Positions 7,491 through 17,112 of a stretch of 64,000 nucleotides of DNA are shown here, in pieces. Position 1 is the first letter of the stretch; each line of letters opens with the position of its first letter. Made by a program: the position numbers and the translations under genes. Under the pieces are notes generated by a model, which had not been told where the DNA came from, ran no database searches, and was given only the letters and a program-made list of their open reading frames with translations. The stretch is from Thauera sp. GDN1 (GTDB taxonomy: Bacteria > Pseudomonadota > Gammaproteobacteria > Burkholderiales > Rhodocyclaceae), in NCBI RefSeq assembly GCF_029223545.1, contig NZ_CP097870.1, positions 3,782,001 to 3,846,000 of the forward strand. Direction: 5' to 3'.

Positions 7491-8817
7491 GCCCGCCGAC
7501 ACGGCGCAGGCCTGCGTGATCGGCGGCGGCCCCGCCGGCCTGATGGCGGCGGAGGTGCTCGCCGCAGCCGGGCTGCGGGTCACCGTGTTCGACGCCATGC
7601 CTTCGGTCGGGCGCAAGTTCCTGCTCGCCGGCCGCGGCGGACTCAACCTGACCCACAGCGAGGCGCGCGAGGCCTTCCTCGGCCGCTACGGCGCCCGCCG
7701 CCCGCAACTCGCACCGATGCTCGCGGCCTTCGGGCCCGAGGGCCTGCGCGAGTGGGCGCACGGGCTCGGCATCGAGACCTTCGTCGGCAGCTCCAGCCGG
7801 GTCTTTCCCACCGAGATGAAGGCCGCGCCGCTGCTGCGCGCCTGGCTCGCGCGCCTGCGTGCGGCGGGGGTGCAGTTCGCCGTGCGCCATCGCTGGCGCG
7901 GCTGGGCGTCGCCGCCGCAGTCCGCAGGCGGCCACGCACTGCTGTTCGACACCCCCGCCGGCGAACGCATCGTGCATGCCGACGCGGTAGTGCTGGCGCT
8001 CGGCGGCGGCAGCTGGGCGAAGCTCGGCTCCGATGGGGCCTGGGTGCCGCTGCTGCGCGCGGCAGGCATCGAGGTCGCCGAGCTGTTGCCGGCGAACTGC
8101 GGCTTCGACGTCGGCCGCCGCGCGGACGATGGGCAGGGCGCGCGCCTCCCCGGCTGGAGCGCCCACTTCGCCGAGCGCTTCCGCGGCCAGCCGCTGAAGT
8201 CGGTCCTCGCCCGCTTCACCGCCGCCGACGGCACGGTGCACGAGCGCGCCGGCGAATGCCTGATCTCGGCCACCGGCATCGAAGGCGGCCTGATCTATGC
8301 ACTTTCGGCGCCGCTGCGCGACACGATCGTGGCTCAGGGCACTGCCACCCTGCATCTCGACCTCGCCCCGGGGCGCAACCTGGAGCGCCTCGCCGCCGAA
8401 CTCGCCCGTCCGCGCGGCAGCCGTTCGCTGGCCAGCCACCTGCAGAGCCAGGCCGGGATCAAGGGCGTCAAGGCCGGACTGCTGCGCGAATGCCTGGCGA
8501 AGGCCGACTTCGCCGACCCCGCCCGCCTCGCCGCCGGGATCAAGTCCCTGCCGCTGACCCTGGTCGCCACCCGGCCGCTGGACGAGGCGATCAGCAGCGC
8601 CGGCGGGGTGCGCTTCGCGGCGGTGGACGCGCACCTGATGCTGCGCGCGCGCCCGGGCGTATTCATCGCCGGCGAGATGCTCGACTGGGAAGCACCCACC
8701 GGCGGCTACCTGCTCACCGCCTGCTTCGCCAGCGGCCTTGCCGCCGGCCGCGGCGCGCTGCACTGGCTGGGCGATGCACCGCTCACACCTGCGGCGGCAG
8801 GTACAGGCTCTCCTTGA
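7474..8817 (+). CDS. HI0933-family flavoprotein (YhiN/TIGR03862-like NAD(P)/FAD oxidoreductase)
   Basis: A 447-aa cytoplasmic flavoprotein. The FAD-binding dinucleotide motif is VIGGGPAGLMAAEVLAAAG at residues 15-33. The family block GRKFLLAGRGGLNLTHSE and the late FIAGEMLDWEAPTGGYLL, where FAD contacts close the fold, identify the HI0933/YhiN family; the reaction of this family is unknown. It begins with GTG 7474 inside the thioesterase end, with GGCAGG upstream. The next Met lies within the Rossmann motif and cannot be the start. The last 35 bases overlap the convergent lrp gene. Confidence 0.85.
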   Translation: MRASAEPADTAQACVIGGGPAGLMAAEVLAAAGLRVTVFDAMPSVGRKFLLAGRGGLNLTHSEAREAFLGRYGARRPQLAPMLAAFGPEGLREWAHGLGIETFVGSSSRVFPTEMKAAPLLRAWLARLRAAGVQFAVRHRWRGWASPPQSAGGHALLFDTPAGERIVHADAVVLALGGGSWAKLGSDGAWVPLLRAAGIEVAELLPANCGFDVGRRADDGQGARLPGWSAHFAERFRGQPLKSVLARFTAADGTVHERAGECLISATGIEGGLIYALSAPLRDTIVAQGTATLHLDLAPGRNLERLAAELARPRGSRSLASHLQSQAGIKGVKAGLLRECLAKADFADPARLAAGIKSLPLTLVATRPLDEAISSAGGVRFAAVDAHLMLRARPGVFIAGEMLDWEAPTGGYLLTACFASGLAAGRGALHWLGDAPLTPAAAGTGSP

Positions 8818-9250
8818 CCTCCTCCATCACCACGTAGCTGCGCGACTCGGTCGCCGACGGCAGCTTGAGCAGGATGTTGCCGAGCAGGCGCCGGTAGTCG
8901 CTCATCTCGGAGATGCGCGCCTTGATCAGGTAGTCGAAGTCGCCGGACACCAGGTGGCATTCCATGACCTCGGGCACGAAGGCGAGCTCCTTCTTGACGC
9001 GCTCGAAGGTGTCGTTCGACTTCGCAGCCAGCTTCAACTCCACGAACACCAGCAGCGGCCGGCCGAGCGCGCGCGGATCGACCCGCGCGTGATAGCCGGT
9101 GATCACCCCCTCGCGCTCCAGGCGGCGCACGCGCTCGGTACACGGCGTCGCCGACAGGCCGATGCGCTGGGCGAGCTCGGTCATCGACAGGCGCCCGTCC
9201 TTCTGCAGGAAATCGAGGATCTTCAGGTCGATACGGTCGAGTTCGCGCAT
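8783..9250 (-). CDS. Lrp/AsnC family transcriptional regulator, probable regulator of dadA
   Basis: A 155-aa Lrp-type regulator. The N-terminal helix-turn-helix is LSMTELAQRIGLSATPCTERV (about residues 20-41), followed by the RAM/AsnC ligand-binding domain with GDFDYLIKAR. It is divergently transcribed from dadA with 133 AT-rich bases between them, the usual arrangement for an amino acid-responsive activator such as DadR. The alanine link is inferred from position. The C-terminus overlaps the end of the convergent flavoprotein gene. Confidence 0.87.
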   Translation of the reverse strand: MRELDRIDLKILDFLQKDGRLSMTELAQRIGLSATPCTERVRRLEREGVITGYHARVDPRALGRPLLVFVELKLAAKSNDTFERVKKELAFVPEVMECHLVSGDFDYLIKARISEMSDYRRLLGNILLKLPSATESRSYVVMEEVKESLYLPPQV

Positions 9251-9383
9251 TTCACTACGCTCCGGGCAAGGCAGCAGACAAAGAAGTATTTTTCACTATC
9301 TGACAGCTTTAACTAAGTGAAAACGCCTGCTGATTGATCAATAAACTGCCGCAATTCCATCGCATTTTACCCGGAGACCTGAA

Positions 9384-10715
9384 ATGCACGTGATCGTACT
9401 CGGCAGCGGCGTGATCGGCACCACCACGGCCTGGTATCTGGCCCGGCGCGGCGCGCAAGTGACCGTGATCGACCGCCAGCCCGGCGCGGCGCTGGAAACG
9501 AGCTACGCCAACGCCGGCCAGGTCTCCCCCGGCTACTCGACGCCCTGGGCCGCGCCCGGCATCCCGCTCAAGGCACTGAAGTGGCTGTTCCAGCGCCATG
9601 CGCCGCTCGCCATCCGCGCCGACGGCAGCCTGTACCAGCTGCGCTGGATGGCGCAGATGCTGGCCAACTGCACCAGCGCGCGCTACATGGTCAACAAGGA
9701 GCGCATGATGCGCGTCTCCGAGTACGCCCGCGACTGCCTGCGCGCACTGCGCGCCGAGACCGGCATCGGCTACGAGGAGCGCAGCCGCGGCACTCTGCAG
9801 CTGTTCCGCACCCAGGCCCAGCTCGACGCCGCCGCACGCGACATCGCGGTGCTGGAGGAATGCGGCGTACCCTACGAGCTTCTGACCGGCGAGGCGCTGG
9901 CACGCGCCGAACCGGCGCTCGCCCGCCGCCCCGGCACGCTCGCCGGCGGCCTGCGCCTGCCCAACGACGAGACCGGCGACTGCCAGCTGTTCACCACCCG
10001 CCTCGCCGAACTCGCCCGCGCCGCGGGCGTGGAGTTCCGCTTCGACGTCCAGGTGCGCGAGCTGCTGCGCAGCGGCGGCCACATCGGCGGCGTGCGCATC
10101 GCAGGCAAGACTCCCGCTGTGGCGGACGAGGTGCTGACGGCCGATCGTTACGTGCTCGCCTTCGGCAGCTACTCGCGCCCGATGGCGGCCAGCCTCGGAC
10201 TGGACCTGCCGGTGTATCCGGTCAAGGGTTACTCGCTGACCGTGCCCCTGGTCGATGCCGATGCGGCACCGGTGTCCACCGTGCTCGACGAGACCTACAA
10301 GGTCGCGGTGACACGCTTCGACGACCGCATCCGCGTCGGCGGCATGGCCGAGCTGGCCGGCTTCGACCTGCGCCTCGACCCGCGCCGGCGCGAGACCCTG
10401 GAAATGGTGGTCGGCGACCTCTTCCCCGGCGGCGGCGACCTCGAACGCGCCGAGTTCTGGACCGGTCTGCGCCCGATGACGCCCGATTCCACCCCGATCA
10501 TCGGCGCCACGCCCTACCCCGAGCTGTTCCTCAACACCGGCCACGGCACCCTGGGCTGGACCATGTCCTGCGGCGCCGGCCAGCTCGTCGCCGACCTGGT
10601 GACCGGCCACCCGCCGGCGATCCGCCACGACGATCTCGGCCTGGTGCGCTACGCGCGCGCGGCCACCGTGTCGACGCGGGCACCTGTCCGCCAGCAGCCG
10701 CTCGGCACGGCCTGA
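9384..10715 (+). CDS. dadA: D-amino acid dehydrogenase DadA (small subunit type)
   Basis: A 443-aa FAD enzyme that oxidises D-alanine and other D-amino acids to 2-oxo acids, passing electrons to the membrane quinone pool. The N-terminal FAD motif is [41 protein letters not shown] is the DadA fingerprint, and [14 protein letters not shown] with [11 protein letters not shown] forms the C-terminal FAD contact. GGAGA precedes the ATG. Together with the next gene (alanine racemase) and the divergent Lrp gene it forms a catabolic alanine unit: L-Ala to D-Ala to pyruvate. Confidence 0.95.
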   Translation: MHVIVLGSGVIGTTTAWYLARRGAQVTVIDRQPGAALETSYANAGQVSPGYSTPWAAPGIPLKALKWLFQRHAPLAIRADGSLYQLRWMAQMLANCTSARYMVNKERMMRVSEYARDCLRALRAETGIGYEERSRGTLQLFRTQAQLDAAARDIAVLEECGVPYELLTGEALARAEPALARRPGTLAGGLRLPNDETGDCQLFTTRLAELARAAGVEFRFDVQVRELLRSGGHIGGVRIAGKTPAVADEVLTADRYVLAFGSYSRPMAASLGLDLPVYPVKGYSLTVPLVDADAAPVSTVLDETYKVAVTRFDDRIRVGGMAELAGFDLRLDPRRRETLEMVVGDLFPGGGDLERAEFWTGLRPMTPDSTPIIGATPYPELFLNTGHGTLGWTMSCGAGQLVADLVTGHPPAIRHDDLGLVRYARAATVSTRAPVRQQPLGTA

Positions 10716-10733
10716 GGGCCGGGCATCCACAAG

Positions 10734-10765
10734 CCCCGCGGCGCCTCGCGAGTTGCGGCGCGGGG
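10734..10765 (+). other. GC-rich stem-loop between dadA and the racemase
   Basis: Bases 10734-10744 (ccccgcggcgc) pair with 10755-10765 with one mismatch. There is no T-tract, so readthrough into the racemase gene is likely. It could be an attenuator or RNA-processing hairpin inside a dadAX-type transcript. Confidence 0.35.
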
Positions 10766-10878
10766 AGATCCCGGGACGCCCCGCGCCCAGGCCGCGGAAA
10801 CGCGCGCCGCGCCCGCGCGCATTGCAGCCGCGGCGCTTTCGCCGCACCATTTCGCCTCCCCGTTTTCCGGACATCGCC

Positions 10879-11940
10879 ATGCGTCCCGCCCGTGCCCTGA
10901 TCGACCTCGCCGCCCTGCGCCACAACTACCGTCTCGCCCGCCGGCTGCACGGCGGCCGCGCGCTGGCGGTGGTCAAGGCCAATGCCTACGGCCACGGTGC
11001 GGTGCGCTGCGCGCAGGCGCTCGCCGGGGAGGCCGACGGCTTCGCGGTGGCCTTCCTGGAGGAAGCGCTCGAGCTGCGCGCCGCCGGCCTGCGGCAGCCG
11101 ATCCTGCTGCTCGAAGGCGTGTTCGCGGCCGAGGAGCTGGCCGAGGTCGCCCGCCACGGGCTATGGACCGTGATCCATCACGAGGCGCAGATCGAGATGC
11201 TCGAGCGTACCCCGCTCGCGGCACCGATCCACGTCTGGCTGAAGATCAACAGCGGCATGAACCGCGCCGGCTTCCTGCCTGCCGCGGTGGAGCCCGTCTG
11301 GCAGCGCCTGCAGGCGAGCGGCAAGGTCGCCGACATCACGCTGATGACCCACTTCGCGCGCGCCGACGAGCCGCAGGTGATCACCACCGAAGAACAGGTG
11401 GCGCGCTTCGACGCCGCCACCGCGCACCTGCCCGGTGCACGCAGTCTCTCCAACTCGGGCGCGATCCTCGGCTGGCCGCGGGCGCACCGCGACTGGGCGC
11501 GACCGGGCATCCTGCTCTACGGCGCCGATCCGATGCCGGAGGAGAAGCACGTGCTGCAGCCGGTGATGACGCTGGAGAGCGCGGTGATGGCGGTGCGCGA
11601 GATCGGCACCGGCGAGGCGCTGGGCTACGGCGGGCGCTTCGTCGCCGGGCGCCCGACCCGCGTCGGCCTGGTGGCGATGGGCTATGCCGACGGCTATCCG
11701 CGCGTGGTGCCGGACGGCACGCCGGTCGCTGTGGATGGACGGCCGGCGCGCATCATCGGCCGGGTGTCGATGGACATGCTGACGGTGGACCTCAGCGAGC
11801 TGCCGGACGCGGGCATCGGCAGCCGCGTCGAGCTGTGGGGGCGGCAGGTGGCGGTGAACCGGGTGGCGCAGGCCGCGGGCACGATCGCCTACGAACTGCT
11901 GTGCAACGTCAAGCGGGTGCGCTTCAGCTACAGCGACTGA
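10879..11940 (+). CDS. dadX: Alanine racemase (catabolic DadX type by context)
   Basis: A 353-aa PLP-dependent racemase interconverting L- and D-alanine. The PLP Lys is K33 in AVVKANAYGHG. The C-terminal block with GYADGYPR, VSMDMLTVDL and the final GTIAYELLCNVKRVR is standard for Alr/DadX. The start ATG 10879 (MRPARALIDLAALRHNY) fits the family N-terminus. Lying 163 bases after dadA on the same strand, it most likely supplies D-alanine to DadA, hence DadX rather than the biosynthetic Alr. A single racemase could serve both roles. Confidence 0.92.
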   Translation: MRPARALIDLAALRHNYRLARRLHGGRALAVVKANAYGHGAVRCAQALAGEADGFAVAFLEEALELRAAGLRQPILLLEGVFAAEELAEVARHGLWTVIHHEAQIEMLERTPLAAPIHVWLKINSGMNRAGFLPAAVEPVWQRLQASGKVADITLMTHFARADEPQVITTEEQVARFDAATAHLPGARSLSNSGAILGWPRAHRDWARPGILLYGADPMPEEKHVLQPVMTLESAVMAVREIGTGEALGYGGRFVAGRPTRVGLVAMGYADGYPRVVPDGTPVAVDGRPARIIGRVSMDMLTVDLSELPDAGIGSRVELWGRQVAVNRVAQAAGTIAYELLCNVKRVRFSYSD

Positions 11941-12063
11941 GAGCTGCCGCGCGCAGCGGAAACGGACGGCGAAGCCCGCTCGGCGGCCTCCGCCCCCGGC
12001 GTACGACGGCACTGACCGCCACCGGATCACGCTGACCCCGGGCGGACGAGCCTGCAGGCGTCC

Positions 12064-13290
12064 TCAGTCGCGGACGCGGTCGATGACCAGTTTCACCCCG
12101 CTGGCGTCGGCGGCCACCGGCACACTCGCGCCTTCGAGGTCACCCGCACGTGCGCTGGCGTCCCCACCCTTGGCGACGCGGGCGGCGATCACCACGCGCT
12201 CCGGCACCGGCGCGTCACCCATCATCATCGTCGCGCCGCTGAAGCTGAAGTCCAGCGGCAGCTCGCTGCCCTTGAAGCGCAGCGCCGCCAGCGGCGGGCC
12301 GCCGGCCTCGCCGCGCACGAACACGAACACCGCATCTTCCGCCGCGACCTTGGGGCCGAGGGCGGCATCGACTTCGAGCCGGCCGGACACGGTCAGCGCC
12401 TTGGAGGCCGCCACCGGCGCAGCGCCCTCGCCGTCGGCGAGCGGCGGCATGCCGGCCTTCGCGCGCGCGTCGTTGATGCTGGCGCGCACGCCTTGCGCGA
12501 CCTGGTCGCCAGGCGGGATCTGGGCGAGGATGCGCTCCCACAGCGCGGCGGCGGCGGCGAAGTCGTCGCGCTGGTAGGCCGCGGTCCCCGCCAGCGCGAG
12601 CGCCTTGGGATGGGTGGGGGCGGCTTCGAGCGCGCGCTTGGCCAGCGCCTCGGCCTCGCCGACCACCGAGTCGTGGATCGCGGCGGTCGCATCGGCCCAG
12701 TCGGAGAGCACGTCCGGGTCGTTCGGCGTCAGCTTGTCGAGGCGCGCGTAGGCGGCGGCAGCCTTGGGGTAGTCCTGCAGCACCATGTAGGTGCGCGCGA
12801 GCATGGTCCAGCCCTCGGCGTTTTCGGGCTCCTGCTCCAGGCGCTGGACCAGGGTGCCGACCATCTCCTCGACCTGCTCGCGGGTGAAGCCCTGCTGGCC
12901 CTCGATGTTCTTCGGGTCGAGCGCATCCGGCTCGCCGATCATCAGGTAGCCGGCGATGGCCAGCGCCGGCACGGTCAGCACCATGCCGACCGCCCATCCG
13001 CGGCTGGGGCGCACGTCGGCCGCTTCGGCGGCCTCGGCGGCGGCCTCGCCCTCCTCGAGCGCGCGCCGTTCCAGCTCCTCGCGGCTCTTGGCGTGGCTCG
13101 CGGCGTCGATCTGCCCGGAGGCGAGTTCGGCGTCGAGTTCGGCGAGCTGCTCGCGCAGCACGGTCAGCGCCATCGTGCTCTGCCGTGCCGCCTCGCGCCG
13201 GCGGCGGGCGCCCACGCCGAGCAACGGCGGCAGGATCAATAGCAGGGCACCGGCCAGCAGCAGGCCGGCAAAAATGATGAACGCGGTCAC
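12064..13290 (-). CDS. ccmI: Cytochrome c maturation protein CcmI
   Basis: A 408-aa apocytochrome c chaperone of the Ccm system I pathway. The N-terminus has a transmembrane helix, a cytoplasmic leucine/glutamate-rich coiled coil (LTVLREQLAELDAELASGQ), and a second helix near residue 100. TPR repeats then follow in the periplasm (NAEGWTMLARTYMVLQDY and FAAAAALWERILAQIP), and a C-terminal beta-rich domain binds the apocytochrome tail. Its start overlaps the ccmH stop (ATGA). It is the last gene of the nap-ccm block and is convergent with the racemase. Confidence 0.9.
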   Translation of the reverse strand: MTAFIIFAGLLLAGALLLILPPLLGVGARRRREAARQSTMALTVLREQLAELDAELASGQIDAASHAKSREELERRALEEGEAAAEAAEAADVRPSRGWAVGMVLTVPALAIAGYLMIGEPDALDPKNIEGQQGFTREQVEEMVGTLVQRLEQEPENAEGWTMLARTYMVLQDYPKAAAAYARLDKLTPNDPDVLSDWADATAAIHDSVVGEAEALAKRALEAAPTHPKALALAGTAAYQRDDFAAAAALWERILAQIPPGDQVAQGVRASINDARAKAGMPPLADGEGAAPVAASKALTVSGRLEVDAALGPKVAAEDAVFVFVRGEAGGPPLAALRFKGSELPLDFSFSGATMMMGDAPVPERVVIAARVAKGGDASARAGDLEGASVPVAADASGVKLVIDRVRD

Positions 13291-13847
13291 GAACGAGACT
13301 CCGGAGATTCAGATTGGGCAGCGCCCGCGGCGCCACCTTCGAGCAGGGCACGGGCACGGGCGCGGTCGGCTGCCGACAGGCCCTGCTCCGCAGCCGCTTC
13401 CTCGCGCCGGCGGCGCAGGCGGAAGGCGAGCCAGGCTGCGCCGCCCACCAGCAGGGCGACCGGGCCCAGCCACAGCAGCACGGTGACGGCCTTGAACGGC
13501 GGCTCGTAGAGGACGAAATCGCCGTAGCGATCGACCAGGTAGTCGATCACGTCGTCCTTGGTCTTGCCCGCGGCCAGCTGCTCGCGCACCTGGTTGCGCA
13601 GATCAACCGCCAGCGGGGCGTTGGATTCGGCGATCGACTGGTTCTGGCACACCAGGCAGCGCAGCTTGTGCGCCAGCTCCATGGTGTCGGCCTCGAGCGC
13701 GGGGTTGGCGGCGACGGTGGGGGCGAGCGCGGGATCGGCAGCGGGCGCGGTGTCCGCCCAGGCCGGACCGCCGAGGGCGACACTCGCCGCCACGGCGCCC
13801 GTGAGCGCCGCACGGCGCAGCATTGCGAGCGGAGCATCAACCGGCAC
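13287..13847 (-). CDS. ccmH: Cytochrome c maturation protein CcmH
   Basis: A 186-aa membrane-anchored thioredox protein that reduces or presents the apocytochrome CXXCH motif for haem ligation. The family LRCLVCQNQS motif carries the redox pair C64/C67. A signal sequence opens the protein and a transmembrane helix (AVTVLLWLGPVALLVGGAAWLA region) lies near residue 130, followed by a basic tail. I take GTG 13847 as the start because GAGGAG stands seven bases before it, inside the ccmG 3' end. An ATG eight codons later has no ribosome site. Confidence 0.92.
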   Translation of the reverse strand: MPVDAPLAMLRRAALTGAVAASVALGGPAWADTAPAADPALAPTVAANPALEADTMELAHKLRCLVCQNQSIAESNAPLAVDLRNQVREQLAAGKTKDDVIDYLVDRYGDFVLYEPPFKAVTVLLWLGPVALLVGGAAWLAFRLRRRREEAAAEQGLSAADRARARALLEGGAAGAAQSESPESRS

Positions 13848-14430
13848 GGCGCAGCTCCTCGATCTTGGGAATCAGCACGTCCTTCAGCGCCTCGGGCGTG
13901 ATCGGGCCGATGTGCTTGTAGCGGATGCGGCCGTCGCGGTCGATCAGGAAGGTCTCGGGCACGCCATACACGCCGAAGTCGATGCCGACCCGGCCGTCGA
14001 TGTCGAGCACCGACAGCACGTAGGGGTCGCCATGGTCGGTGAGCCAGCGGCGCGCGCGCTCGATCGCCATCGCGGTCTCGGCCTCGAGCGCCATGCCACG
14101 GGCGTTGATCGCGCCGTCACCGCGCACTTCCTTGTAGTTGAGGCCCACCACCGGAACGATCTTCTGCTTGGCCATCTGCACCAGCAGCGGATGCTCCTGG
14201 CGGCAGGCCACGCACCACGAGGCCCACACGTTGAGCATCCACACCTGGCCCTGCATCTCTTTCAGCGCGAAGCTCTGCTCGGGCTGGTCGAGGCGGGCCA
14301 GGCTGAAGTCCGGCGCCGGCTTGTCGATCAGCGGCGAGGGCACCTCGCGCGGATTGAGGGTCAGGCCGAAGGCGAGGAAACCCGCCAGGCCGAAGAACAG
14401 CAGCAGGGGAACGAGAAACTTTGCTTTCAT
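13837..14430 (-). CDS. ccmG: Thiol:disulfide interchange protein CcmG (DsbE)
   Basis: A 197-aa periplasmic thioredoxin-like protein tethered by one N-terminal helix. It keeps apocytochrome cysteines reduced for haem attachment. The active site is WASWCVACRQEHP (C73/C76). The GVYGVPETFLID cis-Pro loop and the ResA/DsbE domain cover residues 35-185. The 3' end overlaps ccmH by 11 bases, and the gene follows ccmF by 27 bases. Confidence 0.94.
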   Translation of the reverse strand: MKAKFLVPLLLFFGLAGFLAFGLTLNPREVPSPLIDKPAPDFSLARLDQPEQSFALKEMQGQVWMLNVWASWCVACRQEHPLLVQMAKQKIVPVVGLNYKEVRGDGAINARGMALEAETAMAIERARRWLTDHGDPYVLSVLDIDGRVGIDFGVYGVPETFLIDRDGRIRYKHIGPITPEALKDVLIPKIEELRRAG

Positions 14431-14457
14431 GACTTTCCTTGCCCGGGCGAGCGGCGA

Positions 14458-16437
14458 TCAGGCCGAGGCCGCCACGCGCTGGCCGGCACCCGCCGCCTCG
14501 CGGGCGGCAAGTCGGCGGTAACGACGGTCGGCGGCGGCGCAGATGCCACCCAGACCCATCAGGACGCACCCCATCCAGATCCAGCTGATGAAGGGCTTGT
14601 AGTACAGGCTGACGATCCAGGCGCCGTCCTCGAGCTGCTCGCCGAGCGAGACATAGACGTCGCGGAACACGCCGATGTCGAGCGAGGCCTCGGTCATCGG
14701 CATGCCCTGGGCGCGATAGATTCGCTTCTCAGGGGTCAGGGTGCCGAGGACCCGGCCGTCGCGGCTCAGTTCGATGTTGCCGCGCGCGGCGTCGTAGTTC
14801 GGGCCATCGGCATCGACCGCGCCGTGGAACACGAAGCTGTAGCCGGCGAGTTCGGCGCGCTGCCCCTCCTTCATCTTGACGTCCAGACTCTGGTCCAGGC
14901 TGCCGACCAGGGTGACGCCGATGATGAACACGCCGATGCCGAGATGGGCGAGCCACATGCCCCACCACGACGCGGTGATCGAGCGCAGGCGTGAGCCCGC
15001 CGAGGCGCCGGCGCGTTCCTTCAGCCGGCCCGCCAGCAGCTGGATGCTGGCCAGCACCACCCAGGCGGCCAGGGTCAGCCCCAGCACCGTGCGCCAGGTG
15101 ACGTGGTCCACCGCCCACGCCGCACCGAAACCGATCAGCACGCTGGCGATGAAGGCCGGCGCCACCTTGCGCACGGCAGCGACGAGGTCGTCGTCCTTCC
15201 AGCGCAGGAAGGGGCCGAACATCATCAGCACCACCACCGGCGTCATCAGCGGCACGAACACCGCCTGGAAGTACGGCGGGCCGACCGAGATCTTGCCGAG
15301 GTTGAGCGCGTCGAGGAACAGCGGATAGAGCGTGCCGAGCAGGACCGAGGCCGAGGCCACGGTCAGCAGCACGTTGTTGGCCAGCAGCGAGGTCTCGCGC
15401 GACACCAGCGCGAAGCTGCCGCCGCCCATCAGCTTGTTGGCACGCATCGCGTACAGCAGCAGCGAGGCGCCGATCACGATCACCAGCAGGGCGAGGATGT
15501 AGAGGCCGCGCTTGGGGTCGGTGGCGAAGGCGTGCACGCTGGTGATGACGCCCGAGCGCACGAGGAAGGTGCCGAGCAGCGACAGCGAGAAGGCGCCGAT
15601 CGCCAGCAGCACGGTCCAGCTGCGGAAGGCGCCGCGCTTCTCGGTGACCGCCAGCGAGTGCATCAGCGCGGTGCCGAGCAGCCAGGGCATGAAGGAGGCG
15701 TTCTCCACCGGATCCCAGAACCACCAGCCGCCCCAGCCGAGCTCGTAGTAGGCCCAGCCCGAGCCCACCGCGATGCCGGCGGTCAGGAACACCCAGGCGA
15801 TCGTGGTCCACGGCCGCGACCAGCGCGCCCAGGCCGCGTCCAGCCGGCCCGACATCAGCGCCGCGATCGCGAACGCGAACGCCACCGAGAAGCCGACGTA
15901 GCCCATGTACAGCAGCGGCGGATGGATGATCATCCCCGGGTCCTGCAGCAGCGGGTTGAGGTCGCGGCCGTCGCCGACCGCCGGCAGCAGGCGCTCGAAG
16001 GGGTTGGAGGTGACCAGCGTGAACGAGATGAAGCCGGCGCTGACCAGACCGAGCACGCCGAGCACGCGGGCGAGGAATGCATCCGGCAGGTGGCGCGAGA
16101 ACACCGTCACCGCCACCGTCCACAGCGACAGCGACATCGCCCACAGCAGCAGCGAACCCTCGTGGTTGCCCCACACGCCGGTGATCTTGTACATGATCGG
16201 CGTCGCGCTGTGCGAGTTGGTGGCGGCGAGCTGGACCGAGAAGTCGCTGGTGACGAAGGCCCAGGTCAGGCACACGTAGCTGAAGACGATGAAGAAGAAC
16301 TGCCCCTGCGCCGCCGGGCGGCCGACCGCCATCAGCGCCATGCTGTTGCGCTGTGCGCCCACCAGGGGCACAACCGCCTGCACCAGCGACAGGACGAGGG
16401 CGAGGATGAGGGAGAAATGTCCGAGTTCGGGGATCAT
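14458..16437 (-). CDS. ccmF: Haem lyase subunit CcmF
   Basis: A 659-aa polytopic inner-membrane protein, the core of the system I haem lyase. It takes haem from CcmE and joins it to apocytochrome c. The WWD domain is obvious at GWGGWWFWDPVENASFMPW, and many helices and conserved His residues surround it. A periplasmic domain lies near the C-terminus (about residues 530-620) before the last helix. The length is normal for the family. It is four bases from ccmE and clearly co-transcribed. Confidence 0.95.
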   Translation of the reverse strand: MIPELGHFSLILALVLSLVQAVVPLVGAQRNSMALMAVGRPAAQGQFFFIVFSYVCLTWAFVTSDFSVQLAATNSHSATPIMYKITGVWGNHEGSLLLWAMSLSLWTVAVTVFSRHLPDAFLARVLGVLGLVSAGFISFTLVTSNPFERLLPAVGDGRDLNPLLQDPGMIIHPPLLYMGYVGFSVAFAFAIAALMSGRLDAAWARWSRPWTTIAWVFLTAGIAVGSGWAYYELGWGGWWFWDPVENASFMPWLLGTALMHSLAVTEKRGAFRSWTVLLAIGAFSLSLLGTFLVRSGVITSVHAFATDPKRGLYILALLVIVIGASLLLYAMRANKLMGGGSFALVSRETSLLANNVLLTVASASVLLGTLYPLFLDALNLGKISVGPPYFQAVFVPLMTPVVVLMMFGPFLRWKDDDLVAAVRKVAPAFIASVLIGFGAAWAVDHVTWRTVLGLTLAAWVVLASIQLLAGRLKERAGASAGSRLRSITASWWGMWLAHLGIGVFIIGVTLVGSLDQSLDVKMKEGQRAELAGYSFVFHGAVDADGPNYDAARGNIELSRDGRVLGTLTPEKRIYRAQGMPMTEASLDIGVFRDVYVSLGEQLEDGAWIVSLYYKPFISWIWMGCVLMGLGGICAAADRRYRRLAAREAAGAGQRVAASA

Positions 16438-16441
16438 GGCG

Positions 16442-16885
16442 TCACTGGCTCAGCGTGGTGGCGGCTTTCTGCGCCTGCTCGACGGCGTGGGCGGCCTCGG
16501 GCGGCATGTAGTTCTCGTCGTGCTTGGCGAGCACCTCGGTGGCCTGGAACACGCCACCCTCCAGCTTGCCCTGCACCACCGCGCCCTTGCCTTCCTTGAA
16601 CAGGTCGGGGAGCGTGCCCTTGTAGGTGACCGGGATGATCTTCGCGGTGTCGGTGATCGCGAAGCGCACGGTGACGCCGTCGGCCTCGCGCTTGATCGAG
16701 CCCTCCTCCACCATGCCGCCGACGCGGAAGGTCTTGCCGGTGGGGGCCTTGCCCTCGGCGACCTCGGAGGGCGTATGGAAGAACACCAGGTTCTGCTGGA
16801 AGGCGCTCAACACCAGTGCCACCGCGGCGAACAGCAGGACGACCCCGCCACCGACCAGCATCAGACGCTTGCTACGGGCTTTCAT
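16442..16885 (-). CDS. ccmE: Haem chaperone CcmE
   Basis: A 147-aa periplasmic haem carrier with one N-terminal membrane helix (residues 8-28) and an OB-fold domain. The covalent haem-binding His is H122, in the C-terminal motif [10 protein letters not shown] with the conserved Tyr Y126, matching the HxxxY type. Its start overlaps the ccmD stop by four bases. It receives haem through CcmABCD and delivers it to CcmF. Confidence 0.94.
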   Translation of the reverse strand: MKARSKRLMLVGGGVVLLFAAVALVLSAFQQNLVFFHTPSEVAEGKAPTGKTFRVGGMVEEGSIKREADGVTVRFAITDTAKIIPVTYKGTLPDLFKEGKGAVVQGKLEGGVFQATEVLAKHDENYMPPEAAHAVEQAQKAATTLSQ

Positions 16886-17112
16886 TGTTCAGACTCCATG
16901 GCGGGCGCGAAGCCGTCGCCGTTGCGCTTGCTCGAATCCTTGCCGACCGCCCGCCGCCAGCGCAGCAGACGGCGAACCGTGTCCTTCCGACGCTGGAACA
17001 CGAGCACGAGTTCCAGCACGATCAATGCGAAGCTGAGGCCGTAGCTGCCCCACACGAAAAAGGCGGCGCCGCCCATGTCCCAGAACGCGGACCAGCTCTC
17101 CCACTGCGACAT
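16882..17112 (-). CDS. ccmD: Haem exporter accessory protein CcmD
   Basis: A 76-aa single-pass membrane protein ([21 protein letters not shown]), with a basic cytoplasmic segment RRLLRWRR. In system I it helps release holo-CcmE from the CcmABC complex. It overlaps ccmC by one base and ccmE by four. Its identity rests on size, topology and position. Confidence 0.88.
   Translation of the reverse strand: MSQWESWSAFWDMGGAAFFVWGSYGLSFALIVLELVLVFQRRKDTVRRLLRWRRAVGKDSSKRNGDGFAPAMESEQ

Noticed and set aside
9328..9340. TTGATCAA upstream of dadA, resembling an FNR box
   Set aside because: The half-sites have no four-base spacer, so a FNR dimer could not bind; it is more likely part of the AT-rich Lrp-controlled region.
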